This document shows positions 1 through 12,109 of a DNA stretch of 64,000 nucleotides, one piece after another. The stretch covers positions 1,116,001 through 1,180,000 of the forward strand of contig JAPFFF010000016.1 in assembly GCA_039105265.1 (NCBI GenBank), in the 5' to 3' direction. This stretch comes from Tritrichomonas musculus. Lineage: Eukaryota > Parabasalia > Tritrichomonadida > Tritrichomonadidae. The position numbers and the translations under genes were made by a program. A model generated the notes under the pieces. The model saw only the letters and a program-made list of their open reading frames with translations, was not told the origin of the DNA and ran no database searches. Each line of letters starts with the position of its first letter. Position 1 is the stretch's first letter.

Positions 1-1230
1 CAGTACCAAATATGACTACAATCTCCTAATACTTGCTTTGGAAAAACTAATATTAAAAGTAAACAGGAGAAGATGCTTATGAAATTGCTCATTTATATTA
101 TGCTTTTAAAATTGAATATAAATTTTGTATACGCTTATATTTGCATCAAAAAGAATAGTTTAAAAAATTGCACAAAGTATTATATGGATATTCAAATGAT
201 TAAAATTATTTTTTACTTATATTTTAAATTTGTCAATTTCATTTACCAAAATTGATAAATAATTTATAATTGTATAATCTAATGTTATAAATGCCATAAT
301 TAATAAAAATCTCGATAAAAAATGAAATTTAAAAATATAATTTGTAATATTTTATAAAACAATTTTTTTTTAATACAATTTTAAAATATTTTTTAAAACT
401 ATATATTTTTTGGAGATTATTTTCTAATTGATATTGACAAGAGATTTTTTGAATATAATTTAAAAAGTTCTTTGAAGTGTTATTTTTTACTTTCTAATAT
501 CGTTTAAAATTATAAATTATTTACTCATATTTTAATTATAATAAATATTTTTTGATTAATTATTTATATATTATTGTTAGTTTTTCTTTAAATTAAAAGT
601 AAACCATAAATTTACATTTTTTAAAAAAACTTTTTATAAAAAGTTTTTGATTTATAATTAACTGATTAAACTGAGTTCAAAAAACTTTACTTCTATTTCA
701 AATTTTAAATCATTTTATCTTTGTTATATAAACGATTTAATTGCATTATTCTTCTGTAATAATATATTATATAAGTAGCATAATATTAATTAAATTATAA
801 TGAATTAATTCATATTTAAAATACAAAGATATGATTATTTTAAATTGAGAGGGTTTAGAACTAAAAAAGTACTCATATTTTAATTTATTATTATCTTTAA
901 AAATATTATGTTTATTTCTCTTAAAACATGTTTACTATTAGAAGATGAAATTATTTAATGCATTTAAAAAAATGCATCTGAGAATAAATAGAAAATAAAG
1001 GAGTAAATTGTTTTACTGAAAATAATTTTTTCTTAATTATATTCAAATATTTAAAACAAATACTTTTATTTTCAAATTAATATTTTTTCATAAAAAGTTG
1101 CATCGATAATTCACTTATTCAATAAATTGATTGTATAAAAAATAAACATCAGAATCTAAAAATTTCTATAAAAATAACATTATCGTTTGCATTCAATAAG
1201 TTTGGAAAATTGAATGAGATTGAGAGGTTG
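1..1230. other. AT-rich stretch without a recognisable gene
   Basis: The only open frame of note (73-255, 60 residues) is a low-complexity string of Ile, Lys, Asn and Tyr, as expected by chance in such AT-rich DNA. No repeat ends, RNA gene or coding-like pocket was seen. Confidence 0.6.
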
Positions 1231-1361
1231 CTAGGCTTTTGTGTCCGAAATTTTTTTTCTCAAAAAGTTTCGAAAAATGTCCGAAAAGTATCCAAATTGG
1301 ATATTTTTGGATACTTTTTTTAACTTTTTGAATATAAAAAATTTCGGACACAAAAGCCTAG
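1231..1361 (+). mobile_element. Mutator-type MITE, copy 1 (131 bp)
   Basis: A near-palindromic unit starts CTAGGCTTTTGTGTCCGAAA and ends with the reverse complement of that sequence. The 9-bp sequence GAGAGGTTG lies directly left of the unit (1222-1230) and again on the right, where its first base is the last base of the palindrome (1361-1369). A 9-bp duplication is typical of Mutator-like elements. The inside is a long imperfect hairpin with no coding capacity. Two more copies lie at 1380 and 19733. Confidence 0.75.
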
Positions 1362-1379
1362 AGAGGTTGCTATATCTAC

Positions 1380-1510
1380 CTAGGCTTTCGTGTCCGAAAT
1401 TTTTTTTCTCAAAAAGTTTCGAAAAATGTCCGAAAAGTATCCAAATTGGATATTTTTGGATACTTTTTTTAACTTTCTGAATATAAAAAATTTCGGACTC
1501 AAAAGCCTAG
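1380..1510 (+). mobile_element. Mutator-type MITE, copy 2 (131 bp)
   Basis: Same unit, length and orientation as the copy at 1231, 18 bp downstream of it, nearly identical in sequence. No clear 9-bp duplication is seen around it, so it may have arisen by local duplication rather than by independent insertion. Confidence 0.7.
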
Positions 1511-1692
1511 GTTTTTACTAATTTGCTTTTATAATCAATATTCTTAAAATTAAAATGATTTCCTTATATTATTTACTCTATTTAATAATATTATCGTTAT
1601 TATTATCATTTTTAATTATTTATAAATAATTAGCTTAGTTTTACCGCAAGAAATTAAATAATATTTTCAAAATCTCATTTCTATTATATAAT

Positions 1693-2644
1693 AAAAGGGT
1701 TCGACGTTTGGCGGTTATCATATTCTAAAATTATAAAATATTAATAATAAATAATATTAACATTATCAATATTATGATGCAATTTCAAATATGAAGCCGA
1801 TTCTATTAGCCAAAATAGAGATATTTCACTAAAAAAAATATAAACAGAAAAAGTTTAACTTTTGAAAGGGGAAAATATTTTTGAGTTCTTATCTAATTTC
1901 CACCATTCAAAGAGATTTTGGGAATTTGTAAATATCCAAATATATAAATATTTTTTAACCTTCATATCATATATTCTTTTTTCATAATTTTATTTACATA
2001 TTTTGAATTAATTAAAAAGTAATTAATTGAATATCATATAAGATAATATTATTTATTAAAAATAAAATTGAATTAATACGTTATTATAATTAATTCTCAA
2101 TTGTGATATACAAATAAACTGAGATAAAATGTAAAAATATATTTTATAATAATATAAATGTGATTTATAATATATATAATAAATATATTATCATTAATAT
2201 GAGGATATTACTAATATTTTATCAAATAAATAAGTATTTGTTAATAAAAAAAATATATTTTCAAAATTTTGATGTTATCAAAATAATTTTTTCAAAAACT
2301 ATCATTTAATTCAATTTTAAATTCAAAATATTTATTTAGAAAAAATAAAAATTTCTTGAATATCAATAATATAGTATATTAAAAATTATTATTATATTTC
2401 AATGCTATATATAAATAATGTAAATAATAAATCATTTAAGAAATAACCTCAAGTAGCGTAATAAAAACACTTTTTTTAATGATTTATGGAATAAATAATG
2501 ATTTTTTTAATTTATAAGATATAATAAATGAATATTAATTATATCTAATATTGATATAAAAATTTATTAATTAAAAAGAATATCTAATTTTTAAGATATT
2601 ATTATTTTTCAATCATAAAAAATTTGAGAGAGTCGACCCCTTTT
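1693..2644. mobile_element. hAT-like non-autonomous element (952 bp)
   Basis: The ends are AAAAGGGTTCGACG and, inverted, AAAAGGGGTCGACT. The 8-bp sequence TATATAAT flanks both sides (1685-1692 and 2645-2652). An 8-bp duplication fits hAT elements. The duplication is all A and T, which weakens the case, but the GTCGAC-bearing ends are distinctive in this background. No transposase frame is visible inside. Confidence 0.5.
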
Positions 2645-3195
2645 TATATAATTAAAAATAAATAGAGCGGTTGTCCATTTGTAAAGTATTGAAAAATATT
2701 AAAAAACGCTAATTGGCTAATAATATTTTATATTTGGGGTTGAAATATATTGTTTGCTCAGATATATTCTGTTGATTATGAGAAAAAAAATTTCAATATA
2801 AAAATAAAAGTGTTTTAAAAATTTTATATTTCTCACAAAATTATAGACCCGATTTTCTCTTCATTATTTCATTCCTTTTTATAAATTACTTTATTTTTCA
2901 TATTTTATCTTTTAAGTGTTTACTTGAAAATTGAATTTTTGTATTATTATTTTTGGTTAATTCAAATTTCCAAATAAATTTCAATTAAATTTTTCAATTT
3001 ATTCATTTTTTAAAATATTTTTATAATGATACGAAAAGGAAATATTGATTTTATAATTATATAAAAAGAAATAATGTATACTACTATTATTGTAATTTTG
3101 GATGATTGATAAATTGATTGAATCATAAAAGAAAATATATTTTTTTTTTTTAGATAAAAAACTAATTTCCCAGATGCCAGCTATAAATCTTTATT

Positions 3196-3420
3196 TTATA
3201 ATCTTTCGTTAAACTTTCCTGATTCACATGCAATTTCTAAATCAAGTTTTTCTATCAATATTATCAAATGATCAAAATCGATTATTTTATTTAAATAATT
3301 ACTTCGATCTTTTAATCACAATTACAACCTTTCCATGTCGTTCAGGGTGCAAGTCTTCTCAATTTTTCTGATATATCCATTCAAATATTTCATTCAATTG
3401 CAATGATAAAGACCTGTTGG
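3196..3420 (-). pseudogene. Relic of an unidentified host gene
   Basis: On the minus strand two coding-like pieces lie in different frames. One reads HPERHGKVVIVIKRSK, followed by a stop. The other reads DFDHLIILIEKLDLEIAC and continues a short way to a natural-looking stop (3196-3198). Residue content (His, Cys, Glu, Gly, Arg) is much richer than the surrounding chance frames. The shift of frame and upstream stops mark it as a decayed fragment. The parent family is not recognised. Confidence 0.4.
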
Positions 3421-3443
3421 CGAAAAAATAAATGATAAAGACA

Positions 3444-3466
3444 CTTTTTGAGCGTAGCTCAAAAAG
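3444..3466. repeat. Perfect hairpin built on CTTTTTGAG / CTCAAAAAG
   Basis: A 10-bp perfect stem, CTTTTTGAGC with GCTCAAAAAG, encloses a 3-base loop. The same motif forms another hairpin at 44731-44755. Confidence 0.7.
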
Positions 3467-4302
3467 CGGCTATCTTGTTTATTTTTAATTTTTTTTTAGA
3501 AATATAAAACGACTAGCTTTCCGATGTTTTCCATCTTCGATTTGACGTTTTATGCATTTTTTATCTACAACCCAGCCATGATAAGTTAAAAAAAAGCATT
3601 GCTTAAATGCTAAATTCGTTTTTTTTAATAATATTTATGACAAACCTTAAATATAAAGTTTCTTTTGATGATATATAGACGTATTATATTATATAAAAAC
3701 AATATGCTCGTGATAAGATTTACAAATACACCAAGATTTTAAGATATGCAAAATATTAAATTGATTTTATTTTCACCAAAACCGTTTTACTTTGGCCTTT
3801 ACTATCAATAAAAGTTTAGTATTAGGGATATTTTATTAATAACAAGATGCCAAATCCAATTCAACATTTATATAAACATGAAAACAAGGGAAGAAAACAA
3901 AATTTACTAGGATAGAAACAAGATTTGAAAAGACCAAAATTGAAAGATTATATTAATTAATTGAAATTTCAATAAAAATAAAATTATTTTTTCTAATAGT
4001 TTTTCTCAATTAATGCTTTCACTTCATTCATTTATACTCAGAAAAATTGTGAGAATAAATGAATATTAAAAATTTTTTTTTCTATGGAGGTTCTTATCAT
4101 AAATTCAATAGAATGAAATAAAATCATATCTAGTCAAAATATATATTTAATGATGTTGAAAATAATTATAGGAAAAAGTTTAAAAAATAATCATACGTTA
4201 AAAAACGATATTTTTTGGTCGTTATTTATGAAAACTTTTTCTTATTTTTATTTAAGTTTTGAGAGAATTTCTGAGAGTACACAATAAAGTCAAAGGATAT
4301 AT

Positions 4303-5012
4303 AGTCGTCCAAAAAAAGATTGATAGGAAAATTGAGAGAAAATAACGAACTACATACCAAAAATTGAGAATTTTTTCTCAATTAGATCATTCAATAATAA
4401 TTGAGAGAATTTTCCAATTCTCAGAATTTTCTTTTCCCATTCAATAAAATTGCATTTTTGAGACAAAAATATCGGCATTGAAACGGATGTTCTTCCAAAA
4501 AATATCAACCGTAGATACAATTTAAGACGAGGAATATAAACTCAAACGACATAAAAACGACCAAAGAGTGTCAATTGCATGAAAGAAGCTACCAAATAGA
4601 TTCAAGGAAAAATATCGTTCAAAAATCAACAAAGAATACCTCAGAAACTTAGGATTCATACCAAGTATTATGTAAGTGTAGTGGTGAATTACTTTTCTGG
4701 AAAAATCCGAGCTAAACATACAAACAGAATTTCTTTATTTTTCAATATAAATAGTTAAAATGAAGCAAACAACTGCACAAGGAAGAAATGTGCTTTAAAA
4801 CTTGGATCTGGAAGGAAAAGGTTGCATAATTCACAGGAGAAATTAGTTTAGATTTTAATAAAAAAACCACTTTTTGAATTGCCAAAAAAAGATTGATTTA
4901 AACCGTATTTTTTTCTGAGAATGTAAAAAATTTTTCAAAAACAAAAAATTTGAAATTGAATAGTGAGATCAGGTATTGAATATAATTCCTATCAATCTTT
5001 TTTTGGAACACT
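4303..5012. mobile_element. TA-flanked (mariner-like) element, about 710 bp
   Basis: The left end AGTCGTCCAAAAAAAGATTG is matched by the inverted right end (AGTGTTCCAAAAAAAGATTG on the other strand). Both ends are flanked by TATA/TA. The inside has more balanced sequence near 4520-4720, but no transposase motif can be read with confidence. Confidence 0.5.
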
Positions 5013-5108
5013 ATATTGATAACCACCCATTTATATTAATTTTAAAATTATAAATAATATACTACTAAGCTTGTAAATTTGGTGAAATAAACGTTTTTTG
5101 GGTTTTAA

Positions 5109-5350
5109 GGTACAAATCCAGTACGTTTAGTAACCGCAATTTTTTTTGACATTCTCAAAGAATAAGTTGACATGTTAAATAAAAGCCGATTATTTTCATC
5201 CATTTCATATAACATGTCATAAAGTTTGTTTAAATTGTAAAATAAGTGTCAAAAACAAACCTATAGTCAATTTAAACTTTTTCAGAGACATGAAACTATT
5301 CAAATAATAAACGTTCTCCTATTCAAAAAATAACGTACTGGATTTGTACC
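5109..5350. mobile_element. TTAA-flanked MITE, copy 1 (242 bp)
   Basis: Inverted ends GGTACAAATCCAGTACGTT are flanked directly by TTAA on both sides (5105-5108 and 5351-5354). A second copy, inserted in a Kolobok-like element, is at 12698-12937. TTAA duplications are used by Kolobok and piggyBac elements. The GG-starting ends and the Kolobok element in the window make Kolobok the likelier mobiliser. Confidence 0.8.
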
Positions 5351-5613
5351 TTAAAAATCACCAAATGTAACCATATTATTGTCAAATAAATTCTATTAAT
5401 ATTTATTATTGTCATAAACCAAAGAATTATTTGAAAGAGGAATTAAATGAGTTTTATCAAAAGTCATATTAATAATCGATAAGATTTTCTCAGTAAAAAA
5501 ATGTTATTTTTTGAATATTACAAAATAATTGTATGATTTGTATAATATATCATATAAAATAATAATAAAAAGCTCATTTATTTTGACGATGAAAAGCCAA
5601 ATAACCGATTTCA

Positions 5614-5640
5614 CCAAAAGCCCAGGTCTTGGGCTTTTGG
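5614..5640. repeat. Perfect 10-bp hairpin
   Basis: CCAAAAGCCC pairs with GGGCTTTTGG around a 7-base loop. A partly inverted match to the right arm lies near 7188-7205, so this may be one end of a decayed inverted-repeat element. Confidence 0.5.
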
Positions 5641-5832
5641 CGACAGCATTCAATTTTGAATAGTTTACATATATTTTGGAGATCACCAAAACGGTTTTTT
5701 TGGCGATGGTGATTTGTAAAGCTTTCAAAATATCAAATATAAAATAAAAAAAAAAATAAGATATAAATATATAATAAAATCAATAAAAGCATTTTTTCAA
5801 TTGAAAATAATTTTTTTTCATTTATATTTTAA

Positions 5833-6923
5833 AGACCACCTGACAAGGTAAGGCCGTTTAGAAATAAAAAATTAAAAAGGTAATATCAAGAAATTGAAAA
5901 AAATTTAGGAATTCTTTTTTTAATATTTTATTATAAAAAAATTATCTCTAAGTAATTATGAATATGATTTTCCAAAATTTCAAGCATATAAGATTTTTGA
6001 AAATTAACATAAAACATTTTTATCTTTATAAATACAAAATGTAATTGATTAAAAACATGTGATAAATGCTATACATTTATTCATTTTGTAGTATTTAAAA
6101 TATATAATTAAAAATCTAAGAAAGAATCTCAAATGCTTACATATTAATTGTGTTATTTTTTTCATTTGGAGTTTCTATTAAATTATGAAAATAAATATTT
6201 GATTGAATAAATATTTTTGTAGTGCTGTTATTCATAGGAAATGAAAAAGAATTTGGCGCTAGATTTTTCAAAAAAGTTGAATCATTATATTGATCAATCA
6301 TTTTCTAACACGAAAAGGCATCAAAAATAAATATATTTTAAATATTTCCTTTGAATATACTAAAATAATATATATTTACATGTATATACTTAGATGTGGT
6401 AAGATAATATGGATTTTATTAAAAAAAACTGTTAAACTTTTTGAGAAATCAATTAATCAATTAGTATTCTAAAAAAAAGCAAGTATTATTGACTCCTCAA
6501 CTTACTTATGCAATACCAATATGAAGAAATACTTGTATATTATCTAGAATGTACCAAACAGTCTTTTAAAAAATAGCCCTGATGCATATGTTTTAGAATA
6601 TAATTATGATATCGATTGAGAACATTTGATCAAAGAGACATATGATTGAAAAATGAATTTTTATTTTATTTAATATATTTGGTACAGTTTTCTCTTCGTT
6701 TTTTTATAAATGAGTATTTATTTAATTTATAAAATAAAGCTTTCAATTTATTAAAAAACGATCATATTTCTTAGAAATATTTATCTACATACAAATAATT
6801 TTATCTTAAAATTCTGCGCCAATTTTTTTAAAATATTTAATAATTGTAATTGCTATATAGAGTGTTATTATTATTTAAAATATGGAGCATTTTTAATAGA
6901 AAAAATTTTATGCCAGGTGGTCT
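5833..6923. mobile_element. hAT-like element with AGACCACCTG ends (1091 bp)
   Basis: Ends AGACCACCTG are inverted at the two sides. The identical 8-bp sequence TATTTTAA flanks both (5825-5832 and 6924-6931). No transposase frame is found inside; the longest frame, at 6290-6472, is low complexity. Confidence 0.65.
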
Positions 6924-6959
6924 TATTTTAAATATATACCGATATAAAATGTATTTAAA

Positions 6960-7070
6960 ATATTAATAGTATTTATATTTTTATGAATATATATAGCCGA
7001 ATAATAAATAATGCATTGAAATATTAATAGTATTTATATTTTTATGAATATATATAGCCGAGTAATTAAA
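6960..7070 (+). repeat. Two direct copies of a roughly 50-bp unit
   Basis: A block containing TAGTATTTATATTTTTATGA and ending ATATAGCCGA occurs twice, about 60 bp apart, just right of the hAT-like element. Confidence 0.6.
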
Positions 7071-7867
7071 TAAATTCATTGAATTTATTGAATGTTGATT
7101 TGTAAATTGAATTATTATTTAATCAAATATCATTTAATCATTTTATTTAATAATTCATAAGAAATAACTTTTTAAAAGATTTATTAAAATCGCCAAAAGA
7201 CCAGAAAGAATCACCAAGACCAGGTCTTTTTTTTACATTTGGGTATATTTTACAAGCTTAATACTACATTATATAAATTATTAAAATAAGCATACTTTCT
7301 TTTTGAAACCTAGTTATTAATGAAGAAAATATAGTTTATTTTGATTAGGAGGTGCAAATAAAAAAACAAGGTTTAGAATTTCAACTTACCGTAAAGTTAG
7401 TTGAAAAACTGGTCGACATCATGAAAAACTAGTCGACATCATCGAACTTTTTGTGTAATTTTTTAGAAAATTTTGTTTATCTCCTCAGAAATCGCTAAAA
7501 ACTGGTCTACATTCAATAATTCACAATTTTTATTATCTCCTCACTTTTTCAGAAAATTGAAAATTTAAAAAAATTTTTTTATTTTAATATGTGTGGAAGG
7601 TTTTATTTATCCATTATTATATTCTAAAATTTGATTTATTATTATTCATATATCATATTATATTTATATTTTAAAAAAATATAAATATAATAATCATATT
7701 ATTTAAAAATAAATATGATTAATTTTAGAAATTATTTGAATGAATATTAATCGTTTTCCCAAATTTTTCAAATTTTTTAAATTTTTTTGAGTAATATTTT
7801 TATCATCAGATATAAAGATTACTTAGCCAAAAAATAGGCAAACATATATCTATTTATAAAATATATC

Positions 7868-7990
7868 TCAATACATTTCTGGATGTTGAACAGAATTTAT
7901 ATTTTTTGTGTTAATGAAGTTATTTGTTCCAATATATATATTTCTAATTGAATTATCACCACAATTAAACCTAAATCCTTTTTTGGCCAT
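7868..7990 (-). pseudogene. Relic of a gene inside the 1.5-kb element
   Basis: A 40-residue minus-strand frame begins MAKKGFRFNCGDNSIRNIYI and ends QHPEMY. Directly upstream on the same strand, coding-like pieces continue (for example NADDDSNNGIFTNNEQD) but are cut by a stop. Composition is unlike the neighbouring DNA. It could be the tail of a transposase or of a captured host gene; the family is not recognised. Confidence 0.35.
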
Positions 7991-8376
7991 TAAAATTAAA
8001 GTTTAAGTATTTGAAATAGTATCTTGCTCATTATTTGTAAAAATTCCATTATTTGAATCATCATCAGCATTTTGAATAATTTTGTTGGTTTTTTTAGATT
8101 AATTCATTTTATTGTTTTGGAAAACATTTGTATTGCTCCATTATAATTCCAGTTATTTGAATTTAATTTAGAAAAAAAAAAAAAGGAAAAGCTGAACACT
8201 CAATAGTTGCTCCATTTTTTTGGATCATTTGCCAGGCATTAAAGATAAATACTTGTAAAGCGGAAATTTTTTTTTTTTTTTGATGGACTGAATTTTTTTC
8301 ATTTTTTAAAGCTTTCATTTCACTTTTTAAAAAAAAAATAAAATAAATTTTACATGAGTATTCAAATTCTGATTAA

Positions 8377-8481
8377 AATCTTTACTCGAGGTGAAATATT
8401 TCACCTCATGTAAAGATTTTATGCATTCAAAAAATAAATAAAGTTTTTACTCGAGGTAAATTATTTCACCTCGAGTAAAGA
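8377..8481. repeat. Two adjacent palindromes sharing TTTACTCGAGGT
   Basis: Two 36-40 bp near-perfect palindromes, centred on GTGAAATATTTCAC and on a similar core (GGTAAATTATTTCACC), each have arms reading CTTTACTCGAGGT or close to it. They lie about 60 bp apart in the middle of the TA-flanked element. Confidence 0.7.
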
Positions 8482-9166
8482 TTTTCTTCAGAATTTTTTA
8501 TCACATATATAAATTCTTTTTCCCCCATTTCAGTAATTTTCTAATAATTATAAAATTGTTTTTTAATTAAAATAAAATATATATATTGAAAAAATTTAAA
8601 ATAAAAAAAACAAATATTTGTATTTTAAAAGTTATTTATGTTTCAAGAAAAGAAATTCATTTATTACAATAACTGTCGAAATAATTTATTTATGAATGTA
8701 TATATATTATTATATTATATTTTATATATTAAAAATATAAAATATACCATAAAATAATGGGAAGTTTTCAAGATATGCAAAATACAGAGAAAAACAAAAT
8801 AAACATGATTATTTCATTAAATAATTAGCATATTTTAATTATTATATAATATATACTTCATAACATTAAATTAAAAAATATATCTATGATATATTGAAAT
8901 AAATTCAAATATTTACCCATATTTAGATTATGATATTTTCAAAAATAATTTGAAATTTTTTATCCAAAATAGGAAAAATAGATACTATTGAAGAAACAAT
9001 ATCATTTTTATATAATTGATTTCACACATATTTGATATTGGCCATAAAAATGCATCTTTTAATTATAAAAAAAATTTTAAACGTACCTTCCACACATATT
9101 TATTTTATTTTAGATTGCGATCAGGGTACACAACATAATTCCTTCAAGAAGAATGTTTCCCTGATA

Positions 9167-10213
9167 TGAATTATCATTCCGTTTCATAATTATGGATATA
9201 TATCCTAATGCATATACAGATATTATTGATTTTACGAAAAATATAATGCATTATTTCGAAAAATCATCATATATAATTAATACAAATCTCGAAAATCTCA
9301 AGAATATCATTGAATACAATCATTTTAAAAATGAAAATGAGTTATATAATCGTTCAAGATTAATATATTTAAATATAGTTAGAAATGGGTTTTGTGCCAA
9401 TTCATATGGTAATAACTAAAATTGATTACTGGAATTAGTGAAAATATTGGTTTTAGTTATAGAAATTAAATATTTTTCTTTTATTATTAAATTTAATAAG
9501 GATAATGATGTAAAGATGTTCTTTGTGAATAGACTTGTTATTCTCCGATTCTCGAGATCGATAATTGATTGACTTTTTGATATCGATACATAAATATACA
9601 CAGATTCTCGAGATCGATTTCAGAGATCGAGAATTTTTTTTCTCAGCTTTTGATATCAGAATTTTCAATTAAACTTTTTGATAAATATATGATCGTAATT
9701 CATTCTCAAATATTTCATAAAAAGAATGTATTTTTTGATTTTAATCTTAAAATAAACATCAATACATTATATTATATATTTTTAAATATTATAAAATCAC
9801 AAATACCAATTATAAAAGAAGATAAATCTGTTTGAGATCTCGAGATCTCGGTAATTGATATCAAGTTTACAATTATTTTTATATCACATTTCAAATCTGA
9901 TATCTTGATAATCGATAATCTCGATATCAGATTTTTAAACTGATAATCGAGTATCAGATGCAAAAAAGTGACGTTTTTGATATCGATTCTCAAAATAACA
10001 AGTCTATTTGTGAACATTAACCATAGTATAATTAATAAGCAAATGATAATAATGATAAATGCATCATTTATCTTCAATTGATACATATTTCCTATATATT
10101 TGGTAGATATGAAGAAAATTTAAACTTTTACATGAATTTCAATAATCTTTCAAAATTGAGATTCATTGATTTAACAATTTGAGTAATTTCTCTCAATAAT
10201 TGAATGAGTTCTA
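9167..10213 (+). pseudogene. Host-like gene segment, copy A, interrupted by a MITE
   Basis: A plus-strand frame at 9192-9419 (75 residues, starting MDIYPNAYTDIIDFTKNIMH) matches almost residue for residue the minus-strand frame 30562-30816 plus the matching DNA left of 22342. The homology continues past the stop to about 10213, with the MITE at 9530-10006 inserted in the tail. The protein family is not recognised; it looks like the C-terminal part of a larger gene. Copy B keeps a longer N-terminal piece (CKTAINEDDYDKLLTILKVM...), so copy A is truncated at its 5' side. Both copies appear non-functional. Confidence 0.55.
9530..10006. mobile_element. hAT-like MITE, copy 1 (477 bp)
   Basis: Inverted ends TAGACTTGTTATT are flanked by the 8-bp duplication TTTGTGAA (9522-9529 and 10007-10014). 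The inside is rich in GATATC, ATCGAT and CTCGAG palindromes. The paralogous segment at about 22155-22170 carries a single TTTGTGAA (read on the minus strand) with no insertion, which is a true empty site. Confidence 0.9.
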
Positions 10214-10810
10214 TAGTGAAACCAAAAAAGATTGATGGAAAAAAAATTCAATAAGTGTTTAAGGGGGGAGTCTCAAAAATTTTTTTGTTAAACTTTTTCA
10301 GTGAAATCTATTCAAAAAAGTATTCAAATTTTGTACACATCATAAGTGTATTGACGTATTTGAATTTTTCATTGTGCTTCGAGGTTTATTAGGGGAACAC
10401 CTATGACAATAGCGCTACGTTTTGCTTTTTTGATTTTTTAAATGCTGCTGCAAATTATGGCTATTTTCATTATGACATTTTTTTTTTTTTTTAATAAATA
10501 ATATTTACAATTGATTTTTATGCATTTTTTTTACGAAAACAATTATAAAAAAATATTATAAATGAATAACAATGGTTTTTATTTACAAATATGAATTATT
10601 GAACAAATTAGAATTGAGTACTTTTAATGCAAACAGTCTCATTTTTTTCTATAGATATTTTACAAATATCAATTCAATTAAAAATAAATATATATTGAAT
10701 TTTTTCTGAGGAAGATTTTGAACTTCTTAAAAAAAGATATCAGCAAAATCACATCACTTCTCATATGTCTTGGCAAAGAACAAGAAAAGCAACATTAGCT
10801 CACATGCAAA

Positions 10811-11992
10811 ATGCTCAAAAGAATAAAGAAATTTCCACAGCTCCAAAAAGTGCCTGCCGGAAACATGCTTGCTGCTTCATATTACACAGGGAATGGTTTT
10901 GATTCGATCAAAACAATTTTGAACATGTCTGGAATGTGCACGCAGAGTAGAGCAACGTTTTATCGCCAACAAGAGAAATGTGAAAAAAATGTCATAAAAT
11001 ATGCTGAAAAAACAATGGAAGATGCAAGGGAAGAATTTTCAGGTAACATGGCCATTGATTACCGCTGGAGCAGCCCTCGTAATGGAATACATGGCACCGT
11101 TTCAGCTGTAGACACAGTTAATCACAAAGTCATTGAATACTATACAATGACGAAGGAAGGGAAAAACCGCCCAAATGGAACCTACGAAGGGAGTCCAAAT
11201 AACATGGAAACAATTGGAACTAGCTCAATAATTTCACAGCTCAAGCACCATAATATCTTTGAAAAGGTTGAGAAGATTATTAAAGATCGGGACAACAAAT
11301 CCAAAAAGCTATTGGAAGAAGTTGGCGTTGAAGAATTAATTTACAATGATCCTGGCCATTTCCGTAAATCATTTAAAAAATCTTTGCAATCTTTAATTAG
11401 TGAAAATCGGACGTTCAATGTTGACGATGAAGAAGTCATTAAAAATCCATTTTATTCTTTACAGACTCCAATTGAAAAGTGGATGAACAAGTGCTTAAAA
11501 GAAGACCAGGATGACAAAAGGATATCAATGTGGCTCTTATTGGTACCTCATTTCCTCGGGGACCATTCAAACTGCACGCATGAAAAAGATAAAGAATGTT
11601 TATTATGGCTGCCAGGAATTGAAAATGATGAATTGGCAGATATACTTGAAGACTTTGTTGATGAACAGGCAGTTATTTTAGCACGCATTTCAAATAAATA
11701 CACTACACAAAGTGTAGAGTCGCTTAATGCATTGTATGGTAAGTGCGCTCCCAAAAAAACTAATTGGAACAGGATTGATGGACGCATCGCCGCTGCAGTG
11801 ATCAGGCAAAACGATCCAGAAAATGCACCCATGAAAATTCTTGAATGCTGCCAAGCTTTTACACTGAATCCAGCAGCTTATGATGAATTGTTAAATGACT
11901 CACATCGACTTGTGAATCAAAGGAATTATAAAAGGAAACCTGAAGTTATGAGACAAAAAAATAAGTCAAAGTTGATCTTCAGAAACAAGTAA
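10811..11992 (+). CDS. Kolobok/Mutator-type DDE transposase, probably 5'-frameshifted
   Basis: The 393-residue product would cut and rejoin the element's ends in the nucleus. Candidate catalytic acids are D83 (in AIDYRWSS), D159/D161 (in IKDRDNKS) and E303 (in TTQSVESLNALYGKCAPKK). GSPNNMET (about 127-134), the NDPGHFRK block (179-186) and a DHSNCTH...C cluster (251-263) fit the Mutator-like/Kolobok transposase fold. The first Met is unlikely to be the true start. A second frame upstream, reading EEDFELLKKRYQQNHITSH and on through an in-frame Met (MSWQRTRK), is coding-like and runs into this frame near 10830-10870, which suggests a single shift of frame. Its higher GC content sets it apart from the surroundings. 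The family call rests on motif order and on the TTAA-flanked ends. Confidence 0.75.
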   Translation: MLKRIKKFPQLQKVPAGNMLAASYYTGNGFDSIKTILNMSGMCTQSRATFYRQQEKCEKNVIKYAEKTMEDAREEFSGNMAIDYRWSSPRNGIHGTVSAVDTVNHKVIEYYTMTKEGKNRPNGTYEGSPNNMETIGTSSIISQLKHHNIFEKVEKIIKDRDNKSKKLLEEVGVEELIYNDPGHFRKSFKKSLQSLISENRTFNVDDEEVIKNPFYSLQTPIEKWMNKCLKEDQDDKRISMWLLLVPHFLGDHSNCTHEKDKECLLWLPGIENDELADILEDFVDEQAVILARISNKYTTQSVESLNALYGKCAPKKTNWNRIDGRIAAAVIRQNDPENAPMKILECCQAFTLNPAAYDELLNDSHRLVNQRNYKRKPEVMRQKNKSKLIFRNK

Positions 11993-12109
11993 AAAGAAGA
12001 TCCTAATGGCGATTATGGTAATAGCCAACAAGAGCAATGAGTTCGATTGATGAATAAACTTTTTTTTTTTTAACAATTGCTATTTTTTAAAAAAAAATAT
12101 TTTTTTTAT

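Larger units (their letters stand above)
2653..4302. other. Gene-poor AT-rich stretch with one gene relic and one hairpin
   Basis: Apart from the coding-like pocket near 3196-3420 and the hairpin at 3444-3466, this stretch shows only A/T-rich low-complexity DNA. Confidence 0.5.
7590..9096. mobile_element. TA-flanked element with TGTGTGGAAGGT ends (1.5 kb)
   Basis: TGTGTGGAAGG at the left is repeated inverted at the right (CCTTCCACACA), each flanked by TA. It encloses a gene relic (7868-7990, minus) and a pair of palindromes (8377-8481). No transposase is recognised. Confidence 0.5.
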
